A DNA stretch of 64,000 nucleotides from Limnohabitans sp. (GTDB taxonomy: Bacteria; Pseudomonadota; Gammaproteobacteria; Burkholderiales; Burkholderiaceae_C): the NCBI RefSeq assembly GCF_017848645.1, contig NZ_JAFEIF010000007.1, positions 62,001 to 126,000 on the forward strand. Direction: 5' to 3'. The position numbers were made by a program, and so were the translations under genes. Positions 46,950-55,744 of the stretch are shown piece after piece. Within the stretch, counting starts at the first letter, position 1. Each line of letters begins with the position of its first letter. Below the pieces are notes generated by a model, which did no database searches, was not told where the DNA came from, and was given only the letters and a program-made list of their open reading frames with translations.

Positions 46950-47644
46950 TGCTGCAAATCGACAACCTTCATGCCTTTTACGGCAAAAGCCATGTGCTGC
47001 ATGGCGTCAATTTCGAGGTGGGGCAGGGCGAGATCGTGGCTTTGCTCGGCCGCAACGGCTCGGGCCGCTCCACCACCGCCAAGGCCATCATGGGTTTGGT
47101 GGAGTGCGAGGGGCGCATCGACTGGAAAGGCCAGCCTATCCAGGGCAAAAAGGCCTATGAAATCGCCCACTTGGGGCTGGGCTATGTGCCCGAAAACCGC
47201 GAGATTTTCCCCAAGCTCACGGTGAGCCAAAACTTGCAACTGGGTCAAAAACGCAGCGGACAAAACGGGCGCTGGTCCTTTGAGGACATGTTCGCCATGT
47301 TCCCCCGCCTCAAAGAGCGCGAGCACACCGAAGCTGGCGTGTTGTCTGGCGGAGAGCAGCAAATGCTCACGCTGTGCCGCACCCTGATGGGCGATCCTGA
47401 TCTGATCATCATCGACGAGCCCACCGAGGGCCTGGCCCCCAAAATTGTGGAACTGGTGGGGCAATTCCTGCACAGCCTCAAAGCCAAAGGGGTCTCGGTT
47501 TTGTTGATCGAGCAAAAACTCACCATTGCCATGAGCATCTCCGACAGGGCGCTGGTCATGGGTCATGGGGCCATCGTCTTCCAGGGCACGCCTGACGAAT
47601 TGCGGGCCAACGCCTACATCCGCAAGGAATGGCTGGAGGTCTGA
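46949..47644 (+). CDS. livF: ABC transporter ATPase, LivF-type, Walker A Lys replaced by Arg
   Basis: This 231-residue ATPase is LivF-like by length, gene position and the signature LSGGEQQMLTLCRTLMG, Walker B LIIIDEPTEGLAPKI and the terminal IEQKLTIAMSISDRALVM. Its Walker A reads GRNGSGRSTT (about residue 34-43): the normally invariant Lys is Arg, encoded by cgc. The substitution is direct in the DNA. If the protein binds ATP poorly at this site, the LivG site would carry most of the hydrolysis. Cotranslated with livG; followed by about 155 bp before the beta-oxidation operon. Confidence 0.88.
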   Translation: MLQIDNLHAFYGKSHVLHGVNFEVGQGEIVALLGRNGSGRSTTAKAIMGLVECEGRIDWKGQPIQGKKAYEIAHLGLGYVPENREIFPKLTVSQNLQLGQKRSGQNGRWSFEDMFAMFPRLKEREHTEAGVLSGGEQQMLTLCRTLMGDPDLIIIDEPTEGLAPKIVELVGQFLHSLKAKGVSVLLIEQKLTIAMSISDRALVMGHGAIVFQGTPDELRANAYIRKEWLEV

Positions 47645-47741
47645 TTCGGACTTGGGGCCTGTCCACTTGCCCCTTCACCAACCGTCCATGTCACCGTCCC
47701 TGTTGCGACAAGATTTTTGCCTTGCGGGCGGTTTTTGTGTC

Positions 47742-47769
47742 TACAATGCACAAAAACGAACGGTCGTTC
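47742..47769 (+). promoter_or_regulatory. Promoter with TetR-type operator before the beta-oxidation operon
   Basis: A good minus-10, TACAAT at 47742-47747, is followed by the palindrome gaacg-gt-cgttc at 47758-47769, flanked by A5 and T6 on either side. No clean minus-35 is at proper distance. The palindrome covers the expected transcript start, as a repressor site would. Its gaacg/cgttc arms resemble the sites of TetR-type fatty-acid-degradation regulators; the regulator gene is not in this window. Confidence 0.6.
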
Positions 47770-47801
47770 TTTTTTAACTTTTCACGCAAAGGAAGTCCAG
47801 C

Positions 47802-49913
47802 ATGACAGCTGAATACAAAGTCCACGGTGATGTCGCGGTCATCACGATGATGAACCCGCCCGTCAACGGTTTGGGCCTGTCCACCCGCATCGGCATCACC
47901 GATGGTCTGGAGAAGGCCAACAACGACGCATCGGTCAAAGCCATCGTCATCACGGGCGCGGGCAAAGCCTTCTCGGGCGGTGCAGACATCCGTGAATTTG
48001 GTTCGCCCAAGGCGATCCAGGAACCCAATTTGCTCAGCGTCATCCGCGCTTGCGAAAATTCGGCCAAGCCCGTTGTGGCAGCCATCCACTCGGTGGTCAT
48101 GGGCGGCGGTCTGGAGTTGGCGCTCGGCTGCCACTACCGCATCGCATCACCCGGCACCAGCGTGGCCCTGCCCGAAGTCAAGCTGGGTCTGATTCCTGGC
48201 GCGGGCGGCACGCAGCGCCTGCCCCGCGTGATCGGTGTCGAGCCCGCGCTCAACATGATTGTCAGCGGCGAAGCCATCAAGAGCGAAATGCTGGCCATGT
48301 TGCCCGGCCAAAAGCTGTTTGATGCCATGGCCCAGTCGGCTGAGAGCCTGCCTGAAGAAGCACTGGCCATGGCCCGCAAAGTGGCCGCAGCACACGCAGA
48401 CGGTTCGCCCATGCCCATGGTGCGCAACTTGCCTTGCAAGCACCCCCAAGGTGATGCTTACTTCCAATTTACCCGCAACATGGTCAAGGGCATGGCGAAA
48501 AACCTGCCCGCACCCGTCAAGTGCGTGGACGCGGTTGAAGCCGCCACCAAGAAGAAGTTTGAAGAGGGCATGGTCATCGAGCGCGACATCTTCATGAACC
48601 TGATGCTCACGCCCGAAAGCCGGGCTTTGCGCCACATCTTCATGGCCGACCGCGCCGCCAGCAAAATTGCCGACGTGCCCGAAGACACGCCCAAGCGCGA
48701 GATCAAGTCCGTGGCCGTCATTGGTGCGGGCACTATGGGCGGCGGCATCTCCATGAACTTCTTGAACGCGGGCATCCCCGTCAAGATGCTGGAGATGAAG
48801 CAAGAAGCCCTGGACCGTGGCGTGGCCACCATCCGCAAAAACTACGAAGCCCAGGTCAAAAAAGGCAAGCTCAAACAAGAGAAGTACGACGAGCGCATGG
48901 CGCTGTTGTCCACCACGCTGAGCTACGACGAGATCGGCCAGGCCGACCTGGTGATCGAAGCCGTGTTCGAAGAAATGGGCGTGAAAGAAGCCGTCTTCAA
49001 GAAGCTCGATGAAGTGATGAAGCCCGGCGCGATTTTGGCCTCCAACACCTCCACCCTGGATGTGAACAAGATCGCCAGCTTCACCAAGCGTCCACAAGAC
49101 GTGATCGGCATGCACTTCTTCAGCCCGGCCAACGTGATGAAGCTGCTCGAAGTGGTGCGTGGCGCCCAGACCGGTAAAGACGTGCTGGCCACCGTGATGG
49201 CCATCGGCAAGAAGATCAAAAAGACCTCGGTGGTCTCGGGCGTGTGTGATGGTTTCATCGGCAACCGCATGATCGAGCAGTACAGCCGCCAGGCTGGTTT
49301 CCTGATTGAAGAAGGCTGCACTCCCGCGCAGGTCGACAAGGCTGTTGAAAAGTTCGGCTTCGCCATGGGCCCGTTCCGCATGGGCGACTTGGCTGGCAAC
49401 GACATTGGTTGGGCGATCCGCAAGCGCCGCTACCAGGAAAAGCCGGGCATGAAGTACAGCAAAACCGCTGACCTGCTCTGCGAGATGGGCCGTTATGGCC
49501 AAAAAACCGGCGCAGGCTGGTACGACTACCAAGCTGGCAAGCGCGATGCGATCCCCAGCGCCGTGGTGGTCGAGATGATCGAGAAGCACCGCGCGGCCAT
49601 GGGCATCACGCCCCGCAAGATTTCGGACGAAGAAATCGTGCAGCGCCTGGTGTACTCCTTGGTCAACGAGGCGGCGCACATTCTGGAAGAAGGCATTGCC
49701 AGCAAGGCCAGCGACATCGACATGGTCTACATCACCGGCTACGGCTTCCCGTTCTGGCGCGGTGGCCCCATGAACTACGCCGACACGGTGGGTCTGTTCA
49801 ATGTGGCCGAAGCCATGAAGCGCTTTGCCAAGAACCCGCACGACGACGCCCAATTCTGGCAACCCGCGCCCCTTCTGGCGCGCTTGGTGGCCGAAGGCAA
49901 GACATTCAACTGA
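47802..49913 (+). CDS. Bifunctional enoyl-CoA hydratase / 3-hydroxyacyl-CoA dehydrogenase
   Basis: This 703-residue multifunctional enzyme does two steps of beta-oxidation. The N-terminal crotonase domain (about 1-190) has ITGAGKAFSGGADIREF and LALPEVKLGLIPGAGG with the catalytic-type Glu residues. The NAD-binding dehydrogenase domain starts at about 305 (SVAVIGAGTMGGGISMNFL) and its catalytic pair is in IGMHFFSPANVMKLLEVV. Length and plan are those of FadJ and the peroxisomal multifunctional enzyme type 1, without the extra N-terminal isomerase section of FadB. GGAAG precedes the start. The thiolase follows 20 bp later. Confidence 0.93.
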   Translation: MTAEYKVHGDVAVITMMNPPVNGLGLSTRIGITDGLEKANNDASVKAIVITGAGKAFSGGADIREFGSPKAIQEPNLLSVIRACENSAKPVVAAIHSVVMGGGLELALGCHYRIASPGTSVALPEVKLGLIPGAGGTQRLPRVIGVEPALNMIVSGEAIKSEMLAMLPGQKLFDAMAQSAESLPEEALAMARKVAAAHADGSPMPMVRNLPCKHPQGDAYFQFTRNMVKGMAKNLPAPVKCVDAVEAATKKKFEEGMVIERDIFMNLMLTPESRALRHIFMADRAASKIADVPEDTPKREIKSVAVIGAGTMGGGISMNFLNAGIPVKMLEMKQEALDRGVATIRKNYEAQVKKGKLKQEKYDERMALLSTTLSYDEIGQADLVIEAVFEEMGVKEAVFKKLDEVMKPGAILASNTSTLDVNKIASFTKRPQDVIGMHFFSPANVMKLLEVVRGAQTGKDVLATVMAIGKKIKKTSVVSGVCDGFIGNRMIEQYSRQAGFLIEEGCTPAQVDKAVEKFGFAMGPFRMGDLAGNDIGWAIRKRRYQEKPGMKYSKTADLLCEMGRYGQKTGAGWYDYQAGKRDAIPSAVVVEMIEKHRAAMGITPRKISDEEIVQRLVYSLVNEAAHILEEGIASKASDIDMVYITGYGFPFWRGGPMNYADTVGLFNVAEAMKRFAKNPHDDAQFWQPAPLLARLVAEGKTFN

Positions 49914-49933
49914 TTCACTAAAGGTTCAACATC

Positions 49934-51109
49934 ATGACGAATGCTGTCATCGTATCCACTGCCCGCACCCCTCTGGCCAAGAGCTGGAAGGGCGCTTTCA
50001 ACATGACCCACGGCGCCACCTTGGGTGGCCACGCCGTGCAACACGCCGTGGCCCGCGCAGGCATTGATGCCGCCGAAGTCGAAGACGTGATCATGGGCTG
50101 CGCCACACCCGAAGGCGCCACAGGTGCCAACATCGCTCGCCAGATCGCCCTCAAGGCCGGTCTGCCGATCTCGGTCTCGGGCATGACGGTCAACCGTTTT
50201 TGCTCGTCCGGCCTGCAAACCATTGCCCTGGCCGCACAACGCATCATCGCGGGCGAAGGCCAGGTGTATGTGGCCGGTGGCGTGGAAAGCATTTCTTGTG
50301 TGCAGCAAGAGATGAACACCCACATGCTGCAAGACCTGGCGCTGGCCAAGATGAAGCCCGAGATCTACTGGAACATGCTGCAAACCGCCGAGCAAGTGGC
50401 CAAGCGCTACAAGATCGGCCGCGATGTGATGGACGCTTACGGTGCGGCCAGCCAGCAAAAAGCCTGCGCTGCGCAAGCCGCCGGTTTGTTCAACGACGAA
50501 ATCGCCCCCATCACCGTCACGCAAGGCGTGATCGACAAGGTCATGGGCATGACCACCAAACAAGTGACCGTGAGCGTGGACGAAGGTCTGCGTGAAGGCA
50601 CCACCGTGGAAGCCATCAGCGGCCTGCGCTCTGCGCTGCCCGGTGGTTTGGTGTCAGCGGGCAATGCCAGCCAGTTCTCGGACGGCGCAGGCGCTTGCGT
50701 GCTGATGGACGAAAAACTGGCCGAGCAACGTGGCTTGAAGCCGCTGGGTCGCTTCCTCGGCTTTGCCGTGGCCGGTTGCGAGCCTGATGAAATGGGCATT
50801 GGCCCCGTTTATGCCGTGCCCAAGGCCCTGGCGCGTTTGGGCCTCACCGTGCAAGACATTGACCTGTGGGAACTGAACGAAGCCTTTGCCGTGCAGGTGC
50901 TGTATTGCCGCGACAAGCTGGGCATTCCAGCCGATCGCCTGAACGTGAACGGTGGCGCGATTGCCGTGGGCCACCCCTATGGTGTGTCTGGCCAGCGCCT
51001 GACGGGCCACGCCCTGATCGAAGGCAAACGCCGTGGTGCCAAGCGCGTGGCGGTGACCATGTGCATCGGCGGCGGCATGGGCGCATGCGGCATTTTTGAA
51101 GTGCTGTGA
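49934..51109 (+). CDS. Acetyl-CoA acyltransferase (thiolase)
   Basis: This 391-residue thiolase cleaves 3-ketoacyl-CoA with CoA. The acyl-accepting Cys is in [13 protein letters not shown] near residue 90, the His in [17 protein letters not shown] near 345-350, and the second Cys in [13 protein letters not shown] near 378. The usual GHPxGxSG reads GHPYGVSG. It lies in one operon with the hydratase/dehydrogenase and is closed by a strong terminator at 51144. Confidence 0.94.
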   Translation: MTNAVIVSTARTPLAKSWKGAFNMTHGATLGGHAVQHAVARAGIDAAEVEDVIMGCATPEGATGANIARQIALKAGLPISVSGMTVNRFCSSGLQTIALAAQRIIAGEGQVYVAGGVESISCVQQEMNTHMLQDLALAKMKPEIYWNMLQTAEQVAKRYKIGRDVMDAYGAASQQKACAAQAAGLFNDEIAPITVTQGVIDKVMGMTTKQVTVSVDEGLREGTTVEAISGLRSALPGGLVSAGNASQFSDGAGACVLMDEKLAEQRGLKPLGRFLGFAVAGCEPDEMGIGPVYAVPKALARLGLTVQDIDLWELNEAFAVQVLYCRDKLGIPADRLNVNGGAIAVGHPYGVSGQRLTGHALIEGKRRGAKRVAVTMCIGGGMGACGIFEVL

Positions 51110-51143
51110 TGCGCTTGCGCGTTGACGCTTGATCAACGCGAAG

Positions 51144-51174
51144 GGCGGCTGGCTTGTGCCTGCCGCCTTTTTTT
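51144..51174 (+). terminator. Terminator after the thiolase gene
   Basis: The stem ggcggc-t-ggc (51144-51153) pairs with gcc-t-gccgcc (51158-51167) around a four-base loop, with one T:T mismatch, and is followed by seven T. The next gene starts 25 bp after the T-run. Confidence 0.9.
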
Positions 51175-51198
51175 ATGTTCTGGATCTGGATGAGTGTC

Positions 51199-53040
51199 AT
51201 GAGTTTGCGTCCCACCGTTGATTTTTTGCTGCACGACTGGCTGAAGGTCGAAAACCTGCAAAGCCGTGAGCGCTTTGCCGATCACTCGCGTGAAACCTTT
51301 GACGCGGTGCTCGACACCTGCGAGCGCATTGCGCGGGAAAAATACGCCCCTTTCAACCGCCTGGTGGACACACAAGAACCCCACTTTGATGGCGAAAAAG
51401 TCATCCTGCCCCGGGCCACACACGACGCGTACAAGGCCTATGCCGAGTCGGGCATGCTCAGCGCTGCGCAAGACTACGAGATCGGCGGCATGCAGCTGCC
51501 CTACACGGTCGAAGCCGCAGCCAACGCCTTTTTTGCCATGGCCTCGGTCAGCATCGGCTCGGGCATGCTCACCAGTGGCAACGCCAATTTGCTCATGGTG
51601 CACGGCACCGATCTGCAAAAGCAGGTGTTTGCGGCCAATGAATTTTCGGGGCGCTTCTCAGGCACCATGTGTCTGAGTGAGCCGCAAGCGGGTTCGTCGC
51701 TGAGCGACGTGACCACCCGCGCCACACCCGATGGCGAAGACTTTGAGGCCGACGCTTTGGGCGCTCGCTACCGCCTCAAGGGCAACAAGATGTGGATTTC
51801 TTCGGGCGAGCACGAGCTGTCTGAGAACATCATCCATTTGGTGTTGGCCAAAATTCCCGACGCCAATGGCCAGCTGGTGCCGGGCGTCAAAGGCATTTCG
51901 CTGTTCATCGTGCCCAAAAAGATGGTGGACACGAATGGACAGCTGACGGGCGAGCGCAACGACGTGGCGCTGGCCGGCCTGAACCACAAATGCGGCTGGC
52001 GCGGCACGACCAACACGCTGCTGAACTTTGGCGAGGGCAAATACCCGGTGAGAGGCGATACAGGCGCAGGCTTAGACGGCGCCGGAAGCGGCGCCGTGGG
52101 TTATCTCGTCGGCAAGCCCGGCGAAGGCCTGCGCTGCATGTTTCACATGATGAACGAGGCCCGCATCGGCGTGGGCATGGCCGCCACCATGCTGGGCATG
52201 GCCGGTTATTACGCCAGCCTGGACTACGCCAAAAACCGCCCACAAGGCAGGCCCACCGGGGCAGGGGGCAAGGACGCGAGCCAGCCGCAGGTGCGCATCA
52301 TCGAACACGCCGACATCAAGCGCATGTTGCTGGCGCAAAAGGCTTACAGCGAAGGCGCTCTGGCTTTGGCCCTGTACTGCGCCCGTCTGGTGGACGAGCA
52401 ACACACGGGCACGGCCGAAGACGCCGATGTGGCGCGCCTGCTGCTGGAGGTGCTGACGCCCATCGTCAAGAGCTTCCCCAGCGAATGGTGCCTGGAGGCC
52501 AACAGCCTGGCCATCCAGATCCACGGCGGCTATGGCTACACGCGTGATTTTCCCGTCGAGCAGTACTGGCGCGACAACCGCCTGAACATGATCCACGAAG
52601 GCACCCACGGCATCCAGGCCATGGACCTGTTGGGCCGCAAGGTCTTGATGGAAAACGGCCGGGGCCTGCAGCTGCTGGCCGAACGCATGCTGGCCACGGC
52701 CACCAAAGCCGAACCAAGCTGGGGCCCAGAGGCCGCCGCCTTGCGCGATGCGCTTCAGCAAGTGGGCCAAGCCACCCAACAAGCTTGGGACGGAGCCCAG
52801 CCTGCTCAGGCGCTGGCCAACGCTGTGCCTTATTTGCAGGCCTTTGGCCACACCGTGATCGCCTGGATCTGGCTCGATGTGGCCTGCAGCGCAGCCCAAG
52901 ACAACAGTCCTGCCGCGCAGGGCCGTCGCGCCGCTTGCCGCTACTTCTTCCGCTACGAGCTGCCCAAGATCGGGGCTTGGCTGAATGTGGTGCGCAGCCG
53001 CGACGCGACTTGCGCCGACTTGCCCGAAGAGGCCTTCTGA
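51199..53040 (+). CDS. Long-form acyl-CoA dehydrogenase (DmdC-like architecture)
   Basis: This 613-residue flavoenzyme is much longer than standard acyl-CoA dehydrogenases (about 380). Core motifs include MCLSEPQAGSSLSDVTTRA, MWISSGEHELSENI and QIHGGYGYTRDFPVEQYWRD with the catalytic-region segment. A C-terminal acyl-CoA dehydrogenase extension (from about residue 470) follows, as in DmdC and in long-chain relatives. I use the ATG at 51199 (GGATGAG before it); an ATG at 51190 is possible. Its stop overlaps the start of the Dabb gene. With the ligase upstream it would carry the first oxidation step of the spiral. Confidence 0.9.
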   Translation: MSLRPTVDFLLHDWLKVENLQSRERFADHSRETFDAVLDTCERIAREKYAPFNRLVDTQEPHFDGEKVILPRATHDAYKAYAESGMLSAAQDYEIGGMQLPYTVEAAANAFFAMASVSIGSGMLTSGNANLLMVHGTDLQKQVFAANEFSGRFSGTMCLSEPQAGSSLSDVTTRATPDGEDFEADALGARYRLKGNKMWISSGEHELSENIIHLVLAKIPDANGQLVPGVKGISLFIVPKKMVDTNGQLTGERNDVALAGLNHKCGWRGTTNTLLNFGEGKYPVRGDTGAGLDGAGSGAVGYLVGKPGEGLRCMFHMMNEARIGVGMAATMLGMAGYYASLDYAKNRPQGRPTGAGGKDASQPQVRIIEHADIKRMLLAQKAYSEGALALALYCARLVDEQHTGTAEDADVARLLLEVLTPIVKSFPSEWCLEANSLAIQIHGGYGYTRDFPVEQYWRDNRLNMIHEGTHGIQAMDLLGRKVLMENGRGLQLLAERMLATATKAEPSWGPEAAALRDALQQVGQATQQAWDGAQPAQALANAVPYLQAFGHTVIAWIWLDVACSAAQDNSPAAQGRRAACRYFFRYELPKIGAWLNVVRSRDATCADLPEEAF

Positions 53041-53345
53041 TGATCCGCCACATCGTCATGTGGAATTTGAAAGACCACGCCGATGGGGCAGACAAGGCCA
53101 GCAATGTGCAAAAAGCGAAAACACTGTTGCTCTCATGCGCTCAAGTGGTCCCCGGCATCCGCACCTTCGAAGTCGCCACCGCCACCCCCGGCATGGACTG
53201 CACCAATGATTTGGTGCTCCACATGCTGCTCGATGACGCGCAGGTGCTAGCGGCTTACCAAAATCACCCCGATCATTTGGCCATCAAACCCTTCATGAAA
53301 GCGGTTGTGCAAGAGCGCCGCTGCATGGATTTCATCGTCGAATAA
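53040..53345 (+). CDS. Dabb-domain (stress-responsive alpha/beta barrel) protein
   Basis: This 101-residue protein is a single Dabb domain: MIRHIVMWNLKDHADG at the start and the terminal HPDHLAIKPFMKAVVQERRCMDF. Dabb proteins are dimeric barrels that include small-molecule cyclases and many of unknown function. The ATG at 53040 shares its first base with the acyl-CoA dehydrogenase stop, so they are translationally coupled. Function within the catabolic operon is not known. Confidence 0.87.
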   Translation: MIRHIVMWNLKDHADGADKASNVQKAKTLLLSCAQVVPGIRTFEVATATPGMDCTNDLVLHMLLDDAQVLAAYQNHPDHLAIKPFMKAVVQERRCMDFIVE

Positions 53346-53367
53346 GACCTACACAACAGGAGCAAAC

Positions 53368-54159
53368 ATGGCACGCAGCATTCAACAACTTTTTGACCTG
53401 ACCGGGCAAGTGGCCCTGGTCACGGGTGGCTCGCGCGGCCTGGGCCTGCAAATGGCCCACGCCCTGGGCGAGGCTGGCGCCAAGATCATGCTCAGCTCAC
53501 GCAAAGCGGCCGACCTGGAAGAAGCCGCTGGCGAGTTGCAGGCCGCGGGCATCGATGCCCGCTGGATCGCTGCCGACTGCGGCAAGGAAGAAGACATCCG
53601 CCGCCTGGCCACGGAAACCATGGAGCGCATGGGTCCCATCGACATCCTGGTGAACAACGCGGGTGCGACCTGGGGTGCACCCGCCGAAGACCACCCGGTC
53701 TCGGCCTGGGACAAGGTCATGAACCTGAACGTGCGCGGATATTTCATCCTCTCTCAAGAGGTGGCCAAACAAAGCTTCATTCCACGTGGCAAAGGCCGCA
53801 TTCTGAACGTGGCGTCCATCGCGGGCCTGGCGGGCAACCCTGCCGCGATGAAAACCATCGCTTACAACACCTCCAAAGGTGCGGTCATCAACTTCACCCG
53901 CGCCCTGGCAGGCGAGTGGGGCGAGCACGGCATCACCGTCAATGCGATCTGCCCAGGTTTTTTCCCCAGCAAGATGAGCCAAGGCCTGCTGGACACCATC
54001 GGGGCCGACAACATGGCGCAAGCCGCCCCCCTGCGCCGCTTGGGTGACGACGAAGACCTCAAGGGTTTGGCGGTGTTATTCGCATCCGACGCAGGCAAAC
54101 ACATCACGGGCCAATGGCTGGCGGTGGACGGCGGCGTGAGCGCCATCATCGGCGGCTGA
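53368..54159 (+). CDS. SDR-family oxidoreductase
   Basis: This 263-residue classical short-chain dehydrogenase has the cofactor motif TGGSRGLGLQMA near residue 17, NNAGATWGAP near 93, the catalytic Ser region LNVASIAGLAG, YNTSKGAVI with the Tyr and Lys, and a typical C-terminal WLAVDGGVSAI. The start at 53368 follows CAGGAG. It may reduce or oxidise a 3-hydroxyacyl or similar intermediate in this block; the substrate is unknown. Confidence 0.92.
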   Translation: MARSIQQLFDLTGQVALVTGGSRGLGLQMAHALGEAGAKIMLSSRKAADLEEAAGELQAAGIDARWIAADCGKEEDIRRLATETMERMGPIDILVNNAGATWGAPAEDHPVSAWDKVMNLNVRGYFILSQEVAKQSFIPRGKGRILNVASIAGLAGNPAAMKTIAYNTSKGAVINFTRALAGEWGEHGITVNAICPGFFPSKMSQGLLDTIGADNMAQAAPLRRLGDDEDLKGLAVLFASDAGKHITGQWLAVDGGVSAIIGG

Positions 54160-54179
54160 GAGGCGACTTGAGTCTGGAC

Positions 54180-54602
54180 ATGAGCATCCCTTTTGGCGCC
54201 CACATTCCGTTCGTGGAGCATCTGGGCTTCACCTTGGAGAAGTTTGAAGGCGGTGAGTCTGAGCTGCATTTCGCGCCTCGCCCCGAACACCTCAATTCCT
54301 TCGACGTCACACACGGTGGTGCCGTCATGACTTTTCTGGACGTGATCATGGCCACGGCCGCACGCAGTGTGGACCCCAACATGGGTGTGGTCACCATTGA
54401 GATGAAAACCACCTTCATGCGCCCGGCCAAAGTGCCTGCTGGTCAAATGTTGGTGGGCAAAGGACATCTGCAACACCGCACTCGAAGCATGGCCTTCACC
54501 GAGGGCCGCATCTACGACAACGCAGGTCAGCTGTGCGCCACGGCGACCGGCACCTTCAAATACGTGGCTCGGCGCGAGGCGCAGAGTCCATCCACCGACT
54601 GA
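54180..54602 (+). CDS. PaaI-type hotdog-fold thioesterase
   Basis: This 140-residue protein matches the PaaI/DUF4442 hotdog thioesterases: FDVTHGGAVMTFLDVIMATAAR at about 40-60, with the substrate-side His/Gly/Asp, and VTIEMKTTFMRPAKVP. It would hydrolyse a CoA thioester, recycling CoA in the operon. I take the ATG at 54180; a TTG at 54168 with AGAGG before it is an alternative start. It follows the SDR gene by 20 bp. Confidence 0.87.
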   Translation: MSIPFGAHIPFVEHLGFTLEKFEGGESELHFAPRPEHLNSFDVTHGGAVMTFLDVIMATAARSVDPNMGVVTIEMKTTFMRPAKVPAGQMLVGKGHLQHRTRSMAFTEGRIYDNAGQLCATATGTFKYVARREAQSPSTD

Positions 54603-54621
54603 GCCATGACCACAACATCAT

Positions 54622-54677
54622 TCGCGGTCAGCGACCGCTCCTACACAGAACCCCGTAGGAGCGGTCTCTGACCGCGA
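54622..54677. repeat. Near-perfect 23-bp inverted repeat, REP-like
   Basis: The arms at 54622-54644 and 54655-54677 are complementary over 23 bases with one mismatch, around a ten-base loop. The sequence (tcgcggtcag...ctgaccgcga) has no T-run after it. It lies between the thioesterase and the MDR gene. It looks like a repetitive extragenic palindrome, although only one copy is in this window. Confidence 0.8.
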
Positions 54678-54716
54678 TCAACCACCGCCCATTTTTTTAC
54701 CCCACAGGAAAACACC

Positions 54717-55733
54717 ATGCCCCTCAATCACCAAATCGTGCTCGACAACCGTCCTCAAGGCGAAGCCACTGTGGCCAACTTCAAACTGGTCGAAGCTCCC
54801 ATTCCTGCCTTGCAAGAGGGTCAAGTGCTGGTCAAACACCACTACATGAGCCTGGACCCCTACATGCGCGGCCGCATGAACGAGAGCAAGAGCTACGCTG
54901 TGCCCCAGCCCCTGGGTCAAGTCATGATTGGCGGCACTGTCGGTGAGGTGGTCGAAAGCCTGCACCCCAAGTTCAAAGCCGGTGACCAAGTGGTGGGTAT
55001 GGGTGGCTGGCAGGAATACAGCGTGGTGGATGCCAATGTGATCGGCGCGCTGCGCAAGGTCGACACCACCCATGTGCCGCTGTCGCACTACCTGGGCGCT
55101 GTGGGCATGCCCGGCGTGACCGCCTGGTACGGCCTGGTCAAGATCATCAACCCCAAAGCAGGCGAGACCGTGACCGTGAGCGCCGCCAGCGGTGCGGTGG
55201 GCAGTGCTTATGGCGCATTGGCCAAGGCCCGCGGCTGCCGCGTGGTCGGCATTGCAGGCGGCAAAGACAAGTGTGACTACGTGGTCAAGGAGCTGGGCTT
55301 TGACGCCTGCATCGACTACAAGGAGCACAAGGATTACCTTAGCCTGTCCAAAGCGCTGCGCGAAGCCTGCCCGAACGGCATCGACGGTCACTTTGAAAAC
55401 GTGGGTGGCATGGTGCTTGACGCGGTGATGCTGCGCACCAACGCGTTCGCCCGCATTGCGGTGTGCGGCATGATCGCCGGCTACGACGGTGCGCCCCTGC
55501 CCATGGCCAACCCCGCCTTGATTCTGGTCAACCGCATGAAGATCGAAGGCTTCATCGTCAGCGAGCACATGGAAGTCTGGCCCGAAGCCCTGCAAGAACT
55601 CGGCACCCTGGTCGGCACGGGCACTTTGCGCCCTCGCGAATCCGTGGCGCAGGGCCTGGCCGCTGCGCCTGAGGCCTTCTTGGGTCTGCTCAAAGGCAAG
55701 AACTTTGGCAAGCAGCTGGTCAAACTGATCTGA
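54717..55733 (+). CDS. MDR-family NADP-dependent oxidoreductase (CurA/leukotriene B4 dehydrogenase-like)
   Basis: This 338-residue zinc-free medium-chain reductase has the family N-terminus YMSLDPYMRGRMNESKSY, AVGMPGVTAWYGLVKI, and the nucleotide motif SAASGAVGSAYGALAKARG near residue 155. Members reduce alpha,beta-unsaturated ketones or related compounds with NADPH. The ATG at 54717 follows AGGAAAA. It starts the second, more separate part of the catabolic block and is followed 11 bp later by the GST gene. Confidence 0.92.
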   Translation: MPLNHQIVLDNRPQGEATVANFKLVEAPIPALQEGQVLVKHHYMSLDPYMRGRMNESKSYAVPQPLGQVMIGGTVGEVVESLHPKFKAGDQVVGMGGWQEYSVVDANVIGALRKVDTTHVPLSHYLGAVGMPGVTAWYGLVKIINPKAGETVTVSAASGAVGSAYGALAKARGCRVVGIAGGKDKCDYVVKELGFDACIDYKEHKDYLSLSKALREACPNGIDGHFENVGGMVLDAVMLRTNAFARIAVCGMIAGYDGAPLPMANPALILVNRMKIEGFIVSEHMEVWPEALQELGTLVGTGTLRPRESVAQGLAAAPEAFLGLLKGKNFGKQLVKLI

Positions 55734-55744
55734 GGCCAGGCCCC

